This document shows, one piece after another, positions 12,871 through 23,966 of a stretch of DNA of 64,000 nt. Every line of letters starts with the position of its first letter. The first letter of the stretch is position 1. The stretch is from contig NC_060964.1 in the NCBI RefSeq assembly GCF_910589235.1, positions 5,370,492 to 5,434,491 on the forward strand. Direction: 5' to 3'. The translations under genes and the position numbers were made by a program. The stretch is from Vespa crabro. Lineage: Eukaryota > Arthropoda > Insecta > Hymenoptera > Vespidae. The notes below the pieces were generated by a model that made no database searches, had not been told where the DNA came from, and worked only from the letters and a program-made list of their open reading frames with translations.

Positions 12871-12900
12871 GGGGGCGGGGGTGGGGGGCGGGGGGCGGGG
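12871..12900 (+). repeat. G-rich tract, strong G-quadruplex pattern
   Basis: Five consecutive runs of 4-6 G separated by single C or T bases. This satisfies the canonical four-run G-quadruplex pattern with one-base loops. Confidence 0.85.
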
Positions 12901-13068
12901 TGTTCTCATCTTCGCGAAGCTTTCCACTTACCACGAGATGCGCGTCATTAATTTTCGGAAGAGAGTCTCATTAATAATAACGAAAAAAAGAGTGGCGTGT
13001 ATACACCACTAGCTAGCCAACGATAGAAGTTACTCTTTGTCGCGACTTCCGGTCTCTCAAGGCTTTTC

Positions 13069-13084
13069 ACGAAGGCGCCTTCGT
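13069..13084. repeat. 16-bp perfect palindrome
   Basis: ACGAAGGCGCCTTCGT is its own reverse complement. It lies in a complex CpG-containing island. Confidence 0.85.
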
Positions 13085-13167
13085 TTCGACGATGCTGCCG
13101 GCCGGGGGCACAAAACTTCTAGCACCACGTCCCGTTTTCTTCTTCGTGTTTCTACTCTTTTCTATTC

Positions 13168-13169
13168 CT

Positions 13170-13214
<45 letters not shown>
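13168..13214. repeat. (CT)n microsatellite
   Basis: CT array with one TTT interruption. Confidence 0.95.
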
Positions 13215-13216
<2 letters not shown>

Positions 13217-14451
13217 TCCTACTTATTCCTTCCAGTTCTCCCTTCCTCTATCTCACTCCACTTTGACTCCTCGACAAAACTGAAAAGTTTTCCACTCTTC
13301 GAGAAATAGATAGATTCTATTGAGATCGTTCCACTCGTTTACGACACGTAAGACACATTGATAAGTACTCGATAAAACGTTAACTTGAAACTATTCTATT
13401 AAAAGGACGAATTATCATTTACATCGAATATCATTTCTCGAGCAGGTTACTTTTTATCGAGCCAATAGCAAAAAAATATCCACCTACTACTGAGTCCATT
13501 TCGTTCATACACGTACAAAATCGCATTGTAAACGTAATCGTTGGTACACGAGAGTGGGCCGTCTAAGGCAACGAACGAAAATTGTTGGCTTAGAACACGA
13601 ACCACCCCGCCTATAATTATATGCCATTATCTCGAGCACACGAAGCGACGCGCATTTGTATGCGTGGTACGCGTCGATACACATCGATGTTCTCTCATAT
13701 TTGGATGTATTAGATGCACGCTCGATAAACGTGTATCGGTGACTATTTGCACGAAGTCGTCGTACTAGAAAATGCCGGAGGTATTGAAACCTACGATTTA
13801 AGTAAGTATCTATTGTCTTCTGATGATCGTGCCTTTACTATCGTCGAATATTCAACGTTCTTAATAAAAAGAATAAAAATAACAAAAAAAAAAAAAAAAG
13901 AGAAAAAAAGAAGAGAAAATATCGATCGATTTTCTACTATAAGGGAACCATCGGTCCTTATAGATCTTTATTATCGATCTTAGATACAAATGAATCAATC
14001 CTAGAGTCATTTCTAATTCCAGAAGATAGACGTTGGAATCTACTTCGACGTGTAGTATTATAGGATTCCATGGAGGTGAATATGGCACCTCCCTGAAATG
14101 CGGACACGTCGAGATAGATCCGCTTGAATCCTTCCGTAGGTGGGGTAGAATGGCGAGAATTAATGCCTCTCCTATAACGCATCGATAATCGCAAATAATT
14201 TCCTCGGTATGCCGTGATAGAATCTGATAATCCAAAACGATAAGTATCGCCGAACGATTATCGATGGAATACTACGAGATAGTCGAGAGAAATGGAAAGT
14301 TTAAATTACAAAATTCGATCAATCGATTTTACGGTCTCTATTTCACGTTATATCCTCCTGTTAAGAGATTAACTCAAGAGTCGGTTGAGATGATTAACAC
14401 CGAAATTTATTTTTCCATCGTGGACAAACTCTGTTTCTGAAGAAGAGAAGA

Positions 14452-14453
<2 letters not shown>

Positions 14454-14496
<43 letters not shown>
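14454..14496. repeat. (GA)n microsatellite
   Basis: Clean GA array. Confidence 0.95.
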
Positions 14497-14500
<4 letters not shown>

Positions 14501-14699
14501 AAAGAAAAAATACATATTTGTTTCCGCAAAGAAAGAGAGAAAAGTGTATATACTGTATCAACTGATATAGCGATTCAAGGAGTGGATAAAATGGAATTGG
14601 TGATCAGTTGGTAACTAAAATAAATCAACGTAGCTCTGATTTCCGTTGGAAAATTTCAAAATACGGCAGCTCTGTGGCACATCATAGTAGAGACCAGAT

Positions 14700-14960
14700 A
14701 GTAAGGTAGTAGATTGAAGAGAGCGATGCGCCATTCCGCGCATCAGGGTGGGATTGCAGCAGCCCAGAGACATAATAACTCTATTATCACGAACCGCGGA
14801 AGCGGTGATTTTAATTTGTCACGCCGACTGGAGCCACGCCGTCCAAAATCAATTACAAACTTTGGGTACCGTAACAACAACTTCGTGCAGCGCGTGCTGG
14901 CGCGTACCCAGTGCTCTAATTATTCATCAACCCGCTTGGATGGAATGGTAACGAGCATTC
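14700..14960. promoter_or_regulatory. candidate conserved non-coding element
   Basis: About 260 bases of complex sequence without simple repeats, GC-richer than its surroundings. It contains ATCAATTACAAAC and CTAATTATTCATC, homeodomain-type cores, and matching GGTACC/GTACCC words either side of a CAGCGCGTGCTGGCGCG segment. Two + frames stay open through it, but neither encodes anything recognisable. Regulatory function is inferred from texture only. Confidence 0.3.
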
Positions 14961-16974
14961 GTGCTGTTTCTTCCGGGTACCTTATACTAGGACCTATTGA
15001 GCCAACTTTTCTCGTCGGTAGACGAAAATCTCTTACTCCTACAATCCTACTCTTCGAAATTTTTGTCCTAATCGTATTTTCGGAAAAAGCTCATTTTCGT
15101 CTTACTAATGAATTACCATCTATCTTAAGGAAGATTAAAATTGTCTGAACTATTGGAAATAGTTTCTCATCTTTTTCAGGTGGAATATCGTTTTCCGAGG
15201 TGGTAAATACTCGAAGGACGTAGAAAGGAATTCCTGATTACCAGCGATTTCAGTTAAGCGATCTCTCGTGTTGCGAAGGTACTACAACCTTCGACACTTC
15301 GTTTTCCGACCTTTTCGTAGCGCATTTTTGTGAAACCACGTGCACGAATACGACGTAGGATGCGCAGCTCGATGGTACCTAAGCTCGTCAGTGAAAAAGA
15401 AAAAGTTCTGTGGACGATACCCGAGGACATGGGAGAGCGAAAAATAAAAGAAAAGAAAGGAGAAAAGAGAAGGATAGACCTGCTAAGCGAGCTCGTTGTC
15501 TATTGTCGGTAACGGTTTCGAGTTTGCGGTTAACCGAAAAGCACCGTTTCGTGAGCTTCGTCCTTTTTTGTATCTCTCATTCTCTATCACGCTTCGTCTC
15601 TTTTTCTCGAGTATCGTCTCCTTTTCTACGGTACCCAGTTAAGAGATCGAATAACGATCCCGATGAAGAGCATGTTTGAATTAATCGTGATTCAAACGTT
15701 AAGTGACAATCAGAAAAAGGGTACATTGATCTTTTAAAATCAACAGCTCATCGAATTATTTCGGAAAAACTCTCCTCTCTAAGCGAACTCAAAACTTTCC
15801 TAACGAAGATTTTGCGCCGTTTAAACGCTCTACACCTTGGCGTCAAGTACACTCGGTAGCACTGTGGAGGACAGGGGCCTGAATATTTAACGTCATATTT
15901 TAAAGCCAGACTCGTTCGTACTTGTCCTCCTTTTACCTTTCTTCTTCCTCTTCTCTCTTCCCCCCGACCTCATCCCACAATGCTCTTCTCTCTTTCATAC
16001 GCTTATATTCTTTTTTTTTTTTTTCCCCCTATCACCAATTTGCGATCACAAATCCCGGGGAAAACAAATTCTCTTATATTAAGCACGCGATTTCTCGCGC
16101 TTTGAATATAAATTTTAAATTATAAATTTTAAATAAAAGGAAACAAAAAAGAAAAAAAGAAAAAAAATAAGAACGAAAAGTGCCGTTCAATCGTAAATAT
16201 TTCTTGGAGCGTGTGCCATTCAAAATATTTCACGAATTGATAATATATTTCTGAAATGAATGTAAGTAGTTCGAGTTAGGATAAAATTTTGTTTAAATAA
16301 ATCGTTCAAATATAAAGTAGAAAAATGATGAATGGAATATCATTGTCATAAAAAATTCCAAGTAAAATTTTGTCGTTTTTATTGTGCGTGCATTGCGAAG
16401 TTTGTACGGGATTCGACAAAATAAGAAGATCCTTGACAAGGTTGAATATACGTATTTTGATATAGAAGCTGAATGGGAAAGTTGAAAAACACGTGATATT
16501 CTCTACGAGTGGATCGACGTGACGCCAGTGACGATCACTAGGTGAATGCAAAACCAGTGGGACACAATGAGTCGAATTTTCTTACGATTTTTTTTACCAT
16601 ATCCGCCGACCGGAATATCAAATTAATAGATGCTTCGATAACAATCATTCATGAGTACAATATTTTCTATGTTCGATATAAAAATCGATAATTATGGAGC
16701 TCGCGCCATTATTATAATGCCCTATTCAATAATATGGAAAATAAGGTAGGTACGTATATAAACAGGATGCTTCGAATTTCTCTAACATTATAAACCCTCG
16801 TTCCTCCCCCATCCACACCCCTTTTAAATTTTCTACGAACCTGAACGAGGAAGATCAATCTCGAGCACGGTCTTTAAATTATCGTCGACTATGTCAAAAG
16901 ACTCTCTCCTCTTTTTCCACTGAATCTACCTCCTACCTCTTTCTCTCGGTCGTGCTCCAGTCTCCCACTCTCTC

Positions 16975-17016
16975 CCCCAGCCCCCTTTCCCCGCCCCTCG
17001 CCCTCAGCCACCGCCC
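16975..17016 (-). repeat. C-rich tract (G-quadruplex pattern on -)
   Basis: C runs of 3-5 bases repeat through an otherwise CT-rich segment, giving G runs on the minus strand. Confidence 0.6.
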
Positions 17017-17872
17017 TTGTCGTGTCTCGAGCTTATGGTAGAATCGAGACAATGTCGAAGGCACGATCTCTCTTCCCTTCCGGAATTTTCCTTTCAAAAT
17101 TATATGCAACGTAAAGCTTCGAATATTAAGGCTGCGTGTGCGAGACGTTTATCTCCGAACGACTGGCTTTATTCTCGTGCTACTTCGTGAATCGCGTGAT
17201 TACAACGAACGCGTATATATCCTTCTACTATCGACACTTATTATTTCCTTTTACGATTATGGCCATAGCATGCGTCCGTTTGAAGATAAGAATTGCATTT
17301 ATCGTAAGGATATGCTTCGAAGCTGTCGAGTAAATTATTATCGTCATTTTCGCTCTTTTGGAATGACGTCGTAGTAGGTAGCTCGAAAAAGTGCCTCTTG
17401 TGTTATAAAATTATTTTTCGTACATATATACACATATATATGCAGGTGAACAACGTTTATGTACTATTCGATCGTTGTCCTTCGCTTTCTAAAATCCTCG
17501 ATTACTATATACAATAATTGTACGAGAATTTATACCTTTTCCCATGTCTCTACCGAATCATAGCAGAGAGAAGAGAATACGTATTGTCTGCGTTCAAAGT
17601 GGCACGTAATCGCGACGTAACGGTCCGTGAACACATCCCCTCGTTGCTATGTTCTTCCATGGAATTCTAGCAACGACGGAAAGCATCTTGAGTGGAAAAG
17701 CCGACGGGTATGCTTGCATAATTTACGACGCGACTTTAACGACTATTTTCAGTGCTCCTACGGTTTTTACTTCTAACGGTATCGTTCTTCCTACATCCCT
17801 CGTTTCTCCGTTCTCGCTTCGAAGACATTTTCTCGACTTGAGGTGGTAGTGGTGGTTAACAGGATGGAGTAA

Positions 17873-17891
17873 GGGGGAGGGGAGGGGAGGG
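17873..17891 (+). repeat. G-rich tract, G-quadruplex pattern
   Basis: Runs of 5, 4, 4 and 3 G separated by single A bases. Confidence 0.8.
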
Positions 17892-18040
17892 AAGGTTGAA
17901 TATTTCTAAGGAATTTCGTAGAAACGAATCGTTTCTTCGATATCTAAAGAATAGCACAGTCCGTGTATTTGAAAATCAAACTAAAATTTTTTCAAGCAAG
18001 GAAATACTCCATTTGAATTCGTAAGCTTTCGTTGGCTAGG

Positions 18041-18085
18041 AAAAAAAAAAAAAGAAAAAAAAAAAAAAAAAAAGAAGAAAAAGAA
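18041..18085. repeat. A-rich tract
   Basis: Two long A runs broken by G. Confidence 0.85.
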
Positions 18086-18294
18086 ACAGTAATATGTTAA
18101 GTTATTAAATCTATCGGATTCTTTTATAATGTAGCCGACCGTGAGAGAAACATAGTTTCTAATTAATTTTGTCTAACGACCATAGCAACCCACGTAATTA
18201 CCACGAAACAAGGATGCTTGTTATGTTTCTCGTAAGCCCCTCTTAACTTAACGCCAGGGCGTTTGTCACCGGGCCTACGACAAAAGAATAGAAC

Positions 18295-18297
<3 letters not shown>

Positions 18298-18336
<39 letters not shown>
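18298..18336. repeat. (CT)n microsatellite
   Basis: Clean CT array. Confidence 0.95.
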
Positions 18337-18340
<4 letters not shown>

Positions 18341-18516
18341 TTCTTTCCTAAAATCTCTCGTCCTCCATCGTACGCGTTACCGCCGAAGAAACTTACGGCC
18401 CTTTGAATCTATCTTATCGCTCGACTGCTCGTGATAATGTCGTTCGCACGACTAGCACAAAATTTACCGTTTTACCATGATGAAAACTTAAAATAACATA
18501 TAACCACGTAATTACC

Positions 18517-18538
18517 TATGTATGTATGTATGTATATG
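18517..18538. repeat. (TATG)n repeat
   Basis: Five or so tandem TATG units. Confidence 0.85.
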
Positions 18539-18704
18539 TTTAGATCATAAATCTTGCAAACGCGAGGAAGAAAAATCGAATCATTTAATTTGAGAAATTC
18601 AATTTGAAGTACAATAGATCTGAGAGAAATATGTTGAAACGCGTTAGGATACAAATTCGTAGATATGTAATTGTCTTATGAACGAGTAAAAGTAAACGAG
18701 TATT

Positions 18705-18851
18705 TTTTTCTCTTTTTCTTTCTTTCTTTTTTCTCCTTTTTTTTCTTTTTTTTTTTTTTTTATATCCATAGTTTCAAACGCATCACACCGTGAAAATAAA
18801 AAAAAAAAAAAAAAAAAAAATAAAAAAAAGAAAAAAGAAACAAAAAAAAAA
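18705..18851. repeat. opposed poly-T and poly-A tracts
   Basis: A T-rich tract (about 18705-18761) faces an A-rich tract (about 18793-18851) across some 35 bases of unique sequence, giving an A/T inverted-repeat-like pair. Confidence 0.8.
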
Positions 18852-18888
18852 TACATTGTCCTGTTCGTGAACCTATGGATCTTTCTAT

Positions 18889-18909
18889 ACACACACACAC
18901 ACACACACA
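18889..18909. repeat. (AC)n microsatellite
   Basis: About ten AC units. This is one of only two AC arrays noticed, against dozens of GA arrays. Confidence 0.9.
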
Positions 18910-20032
18910 TATAGATCTATATCCTATGTTCTAGTACTATATGTTCTATGTGTAGATGCATGTACGTGAGGGACACATTAATAGAATGGTGTGTTCCTAT
19001 CAGAAATTTCGATTCGTGATCGTCGTGTAGGCCGCTTCATCAGCCACCGATTGTTCGCCGTCAGAAAAGTTAATTGAACTTTGATTTCAGTCTATAACTA
19101 GAACCTCCGTTGGTAGCCAACATCGAGACAGCTCGACCAATCGATTTGCATTATCTTTTTACGTAGCCGCGTCACGACAATTTCTAAATTTACACTTCAT
19201 GCCGATCGGTGAACGTTGTTTTTACAGGTAGGTATAATCGATAAACTGTCAAAAGAATCCGAGAGTATCATTGATAGGAAAGAAGAAAAGGGTTCTTGGA
19301 ATTTCATTGTTAGAATTCAATTTTCAATTGAAAAATAAATCCTCTTGTTTTTTTTTTTTGTCTTCTTTTTCTTTTTTCATTGATCGACATTGAAGATTCC
19401 ATAATCGTCAGTTATCGAAATAATGAAATAATTCTCATCGAAACGTATATATAAGATATTTACAATGATGTAAGGCAAAAGATAAAATTAAAGAGACTGT
19501 AAAGGATAAAGGACTTGTAAAATAGAAAATGCCATTCTACGATGGCTTCTTGTCGAAGATACAAGAGAAATAAGAGGAAAAGAAATAGAATCGAAAATGG
19601 AAAGAAGAAGGTTTCGAAGGAAAAGAGGACCTTTTAAGATGGTCAAACGCGACGGCACGTCGATATACTCGACCTTCCTTCGATCTTTTCTTTTTTTTTT
19701 TTTTTTTCTTATCTCTTCACCTTCTCCTCAAGCCTTTTACCATCGTATCGTCTTCAGAGGCTTAGGTCTCCATGGGGGACACTTACACGTTCACCTTCGC
19801 ATGGCGGATTCTATTGTTCCAAAAATTCAACCTCGACTAACTTGCAGCCATCCAATTTCTCTCCTCTGGTGCCAAACTGAAGCAGAAACTTGGAAGGCAC
19901 GTAAGGCGCGGACAGGAGGCAAGGAAGGTGGTACTTCGAGCCAAGAATAAAAAACGAACGGACCGAGGGTGTTACATTGCTCCGGTCCGCTTGGTAACTC
20001 GGAAAGTAGATAAAAAAGGAAGATAAAAAGAA

Positions 20033-20060
20033 AAAGAGAGAGAGAGAGAGAGAGAGAGAA
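20033..20060. repeat. (GA)n microsatellite
   Basis: Clean GA array. Confidence 0.9.
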
Positions 20061-20628
20061 CTGGCTCCGTTCGCATAATGAGGCGCGAACGTGTAAATTT
20101 CTACGATCGTCGGCCGTGCACAAAGTTGGCAATATTCCACGTGGTTTCCTCCGAGCACCCGTTCTCTTGTTTTTCTTCGATGAACTTAGACGAGAATGAA
20201 AGAAGAAAGAAAGAAGAATTCTTTTTCATAGAGAAGTTCAGAATAAAAAGATCTTCTGCTAGTTTCGTTCTACGAGGATCTCTCAAATTTTCTTGTTCTC
20301 GCTATGGCAAAGGAATACGTTCGGAGTTGTCGGCAATAGCACATGAAACCGGTAGAGTAATGGGGCTATTTTCTATGGTAACACGAGCTGAAAGGGAGCA
20401 CTGGCAAATCACAAGTAGGGATAGGCTTCGCTGCCACCACTGTCGTCGGTGCTGCCACTGCTGCAGCCTATATAGTTTGCACGCAAACGCGAACCGTGTT
20501 TACCAAACAACCTGTCAAAGCTTTGCCCACCCAATTTTCCACGAGCAGTTAAGCCAACAATGTAGTGCCACCCAACTACAGTGTGTGCGTACGTTTGTGT
20601 ATCGTGTACGTGTTGCAGAGAGAAAGAC

Positions 20629-20630
<2 letters not shown>

Positions 20631-20670
<40 letters not shown>
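20631..20670. repeat. (GA)n microsatellite
   Basis: Clean GA array. Confidence 0.95.
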
Positions 20671-20674
<4 letters not shown>

Positions 20675-20938
20675 GATACCTACGCGAGGAGAAAGACCGA
20701 TTCCGACTATCGGCAGCTTTTCAATTTACCTCTCTTCCTCTATTGGAATTCAGAAACACAGAACCGTTACGCACTGCTAAAACTCCGTTTCTCTATCGTT
20801 GACCTAGCTCAAAAAAAAATGCATCCTTGATTTTATTTGATTCGATTACTATCGCTATTCTTTTTTAACTTTTGTTTTACGTGCAAAATCAAATCAAATA
20901 AAAAAGAGCTTTTTACGATACTTTACGACGGTACTTTA

Positions 20939-21002
20939 TGTTTCTATTTCTATTTCTTTTCCTTTTCCTTTTCTTTTTTTTTTCCCCCCTTCTTCTTCTT
21001 TC
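20939..21002. repeat. T/C-rich tract
   Basis: TTTCTA, TTTTCC and CTT units. All pyrimidine except two A bases. Confidence 0.8.
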
Positions 21003-21372
21003 AGACTTTATTAAGACAATAATTTAACCGAATGCAATAACGTCAATATTATTTTTTACGTCAATTTTACTATTATGATATTTTACGCTTCTGCCGAAAC
21101 TCATTCGAACCGTTAACTCCTCAACGAGACAAGTTTCGACGACGATGGCGTAAAAAGTCGGAGACAGGGAGAAGTATAAAACATCTTTTAACGAATGACG
21201 ATACCTCCCTACGTGAGGTGGATTAAGTCTTCTTACATCGGTCTGCCGATCGCCGACAAAAAGATACGATGTGATGGATGGACTGATCGATGCTCGCACG
21301 AGAAGATCGTGCTGCGTATAGGATCGAAACCGAAAAACTTTTCTTTTTCTTACGCACACATTGATATACTCG

Positions 21373-21393
21373 TATATATATACATATATATAC

Positions 21394-21459
<66 letters not shown>
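21373..21459. repeat. (TA)n array with TACATA lead-in
   Basis: TATACATA units pass into about 60 bases of pure TA. Confidence 0.95.
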
Positions 21460-21465
<6 letters not shown>

Positions 21466-21628
21466 CGAGAATCGTTAAACTTGTTGCAAATTCTAAGCAT
21501 CGTATCGGATAAGGGCAAAAAGTGAAAGGATAATCGTTCGATAAATTTGCATCTTTAGCTCATACGTCGATCTTTTTCTCGTTGCAAAACGTAAATTCAA
21601 AAACGTACATCCGAAAAGACGATAAAAA

Positions 21629-21629
<1 letters not shown>

Positions 21630-21686
<57 letters not shown>
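21630..21686. repeat. uninterrupted poly-A of 57
   Basis: Fifty-seven consecutive A. No SINE, LINE or processed-transcript body is recognisable on its 5' side. Confidence 0.9.
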
Positions 21687-21688
<2 letters not shown>

Positions 21689-21943
21689 AATAATCTTCGG
21701 TCGTAATGGGAGCACATTTGGTTGACGGCAGCACTCACGTTCTTTGTTCCTTGTCTCTTTTACAGACTTATGCACAATGAAAGGACCACAAATATTTAGC
21801 GTACATTAAAAGGCGTATTTGTGGAAAAGGCAAAAGCCATAGAAGATCCGTCAAATGTGTCCCACCCCTTGAAATTCCGTCTACTCGTTTCGCGTGTAAA
21901 GACACAGTCATCCATCTCGCTTACTCCCTTTTCTTTCATTCTC

Positions 21944-21944
21944 T

Positions 21945-21980
<36 letters not shown>
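21944..21980. repeat. (CT)n microsatellite
   Basis: Clean CT array. Confidence 0.95.
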
Positions 21981-21982
<2 letters not shown>

Positions 21983-22183
21983 ACCCTTTGCCTTTCTCTC
22001 TCTTTCTCTTTTTCCACTTTCTACTAAAATTTCGGGTATTGTTCGTTCCTTTTACCGTTGTTCTCCCCTGCCTATCTAGCCCTCTTGCATTTGCTTCCTC
22101 CTTCTCTTCTCTCCTCTCTATCGCTTTATCCTCCACCGTTCACCAAAAGCTTTGAATTCTCGCGCGGAAAAAGGGAGAAGGAT

Positions 22184-22186
<3 letters not shown>

Positions 22187-22224
<38 letters not shown>

Positions 22225-22228
22225 AGAG
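22187..22228. repeat. (GA)n microsatellite
   Basis: Clean GA array. Confidence 0.95.
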
Positions 22229-22385
22229 GGGTAAGCTAGAGCATATCTCGTTCGCGCGCGAAAGCTTTCTTCAAAGAGTGCTCCATTATCCGCACCAGGA
22301 AATCCGAGAGAAGTTCGAGCATCCGTCGAGATAATCGAATTCTTACTTCTCGGTTGCCCTTTATCTTCCAAGAGAGCCCCCTCGA

Positions 22386-22460
22386 CCCTCTGAACCTCAT
22401 CCCTCTGAACCTCATCCCTCTGAACCTCATCCCTCTAAACCCCATCCCTCTAAACCCTTC
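22386..22460. repeat. 15-bp minisatellite, about 5 copies
   Basis: Tandem units of CCCTCTGAACCTCAT. Three are identical, a fourth reads CCCTCTAAACCCCAT and the fifth is degenerate. The 15-base period keeps frame, so on - it reads as a five-residue Gly-Met-Arg-Phe-Arg repeat. There is no evidence that it is translated. Confidence 0.9.
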
Positions 22461-22845
22461 GTAGTATGTACGCATACATATTTATTCACCTTCATAATGC
22501 TTCTCTATTTCGATAGGCTTATATCCTATTTCTTAAATAGCCCTATAATATATTTTCAAATATCCTTGTGCAAGCTTTAAACTATTCCATCCATATAATG
22601 TAAATCTGAGGAAAAATAAGATGCGTTAGGATTATATCAAGGATAATCATGAACGATGGCTTTCTCATCGATCCTCATTTTCCATCATTAGAATTTCTCT
22701 CAAAAGAAACAAATAGTCAAAAGAAATAGTCAAATGTAAATCGTTAGAATATAAAGTGTGAATCAACTCTTTTTCGTTGTTTAAATTTACCATATATATA
22801 AAAATGATAAGTGGTACGAAAGGTAAGGAACGAAGGAAAGGAGAG

Positions 22846-22890
22846 AAAGAAAGAAAGAAAGAAAGAAAAAAAAAAAAAAGAAGAAGAGAA
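22846..22890. repeat. (GAAA)n / A-rich tract
   Basis: GAAA tetranucleotides passing into poly-A. Confidence 0.85.
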
Positions 22891-23076
22891 AAAAAAGAAA
22901 TGCTCTTCTTCTAGAAACATTCAAGCTATATTTTTCCTTTCTCATGTTTTTTCTCAAGAATTCAGAAAGCTCACGCGGCCAAGAGTATAACAACGCTTGA
23001 TTATTTCTTTCCTATATCGCTGGGAATTCACAAAAGTTTCGAAGTCGCCCGACGACGCGTCGCTTTCCTTCATGTT

Positions 23077-23128
23077 CTCTCTCTCTCTCTCTCTCTCCCT
23101 CTCTCTCTCTTTCTCTCTCTTTCTTTTC
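23077..23128. repeat. (CT)n microsatellite
   Basis: CT array with single interruptions. Confidence 0.9.
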
Positions 23129-23204
23129 CTTTGAAACGTCTTCAAAGAGAGCGTCTTTTCGAAATAAGGAAGGAAAATAAACGAAAAAAGAAGACTGTCA
23201 GTAA

Positions 23205-23236
23205 AAGAAAGAGAGAGCAAGAAAGAGAAAGAGAAG

Positions 23237-23280
<44 letters not shown>
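23205..23280. repeat. (GA)n microsatellite
   Basis: Interrupted GA, then a clean core. Confidence 0.95.
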
Positions 23281-23282
<2 letters not shown>

Positions 23283-23966
23283 TCGGCTTTTCATTTCTTT
23301 CTTGCGCAATCTAGAAACCGTAAAGTTAATGTCCTCGTTTTGAAAGCACCCCTGTGGGGCACGAGAGTGAAACGGTAAGAAGAAGGTCTCGGGAAAGGTC
23401 GTTACGTGTCGCGCAATTCTAGATCTTCGAAAGTATACGTCCCAACCCCCTTTTTCTCACACTTCCTCACACCAATATTTTTTTTCTACGAATCACGAAG
23501 CGCGCCAGGCGGTAGGATATTTCCGCGCTAATGCGGGATTGATGTCCTGCAGTATTAAAAATGTATCACGCATCGTTGGCCCCGAGCTTTAGAATTACAA
23601 TTAAGCGAGCAATTTAGTCGTCCTCGTGTTAGTGCAATAGCGCGAATTTCGCACCTCGCAAATCGTCCCGTACAAACGAGTAGTCCAACGCTACTACGAA
23701 AACTAGATCGTCAAACTACTTACACGTTTTATTATGAAGATAATATCTCATAGTTTCTTTTTCTAAACAAATGAAAATTTTTATTATTCAGAGTGATTGA
23801 AAAATATGTCTTTTATCGAGTTAAAGATTATATTGCTTAAGGGAAGATAATAACGCATGAAATTAGATTACAATAGAGAAGATATTTTTACTTATCGTTC
23901 GATCGTTGATTTGTTTCTTCGTTTCTTTTTTTCTTTTTTTTTTTTATGTTTACCCCTTTTTCTCAC

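Larger units (their letters stand above)
9000..14700. other. gene-less stretch with complex islands
   Basis: No confident gene. Islands of complex, CpG-containing sequence lie at 9030-9260, 12905-13140 and 13490-13800, separated by AT-rich DNA (10690-11500) and microsatellites. A 7-base-arm inverted repeat (GGAGGTG/CACCTCC) sits at about 14070-14090. Confidence 0.5.
14960..19000. other. gene-less stretch
   Basis: Nothing identifiable. A pyrimidine run ending TTTTTCAG at about 15,179 (+) precedes GTGGAATATC with no convincing exon. A compact complex segment lies at 15,780-15,910. A + open frame at 17,649-17,849 (66 codons, ATG start) has ordinary composition but no supporting signals. Confidence 0.5.
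19000..23950. other. gene-less stretch
   Basis: No confident gene. The longest open frame of the window (+, 20,078-20,830, 250 codons) is here, but it crosses a GA array and shows no domain. The complex segment 20,320-20,600 includes GTTTACCAAACAACC, a forkhead-like word, and may be regulatory. Another complex island is 23,480-23,720, with TTACAATTAAG. Confidence 0.5.

Noticed and set aside
14714..15148. 144-codon + frame.
   Set aside because: A second frame is equally open over the core, no family is evident, and the texture fits non-coding conserved DNA better.
20078..20830. Longest open frame (250 codons, +).
   Set aside because: It spans a GA array (REREREK stretch), has no domain, no good start context and no splice support. 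GA and CpG-rich DNA lack stop codons, so long frames arise easily.
21024..21518. 164-codon minus frame with Tyr-Ile repeats.
   Set aside because: Product of the TA array.
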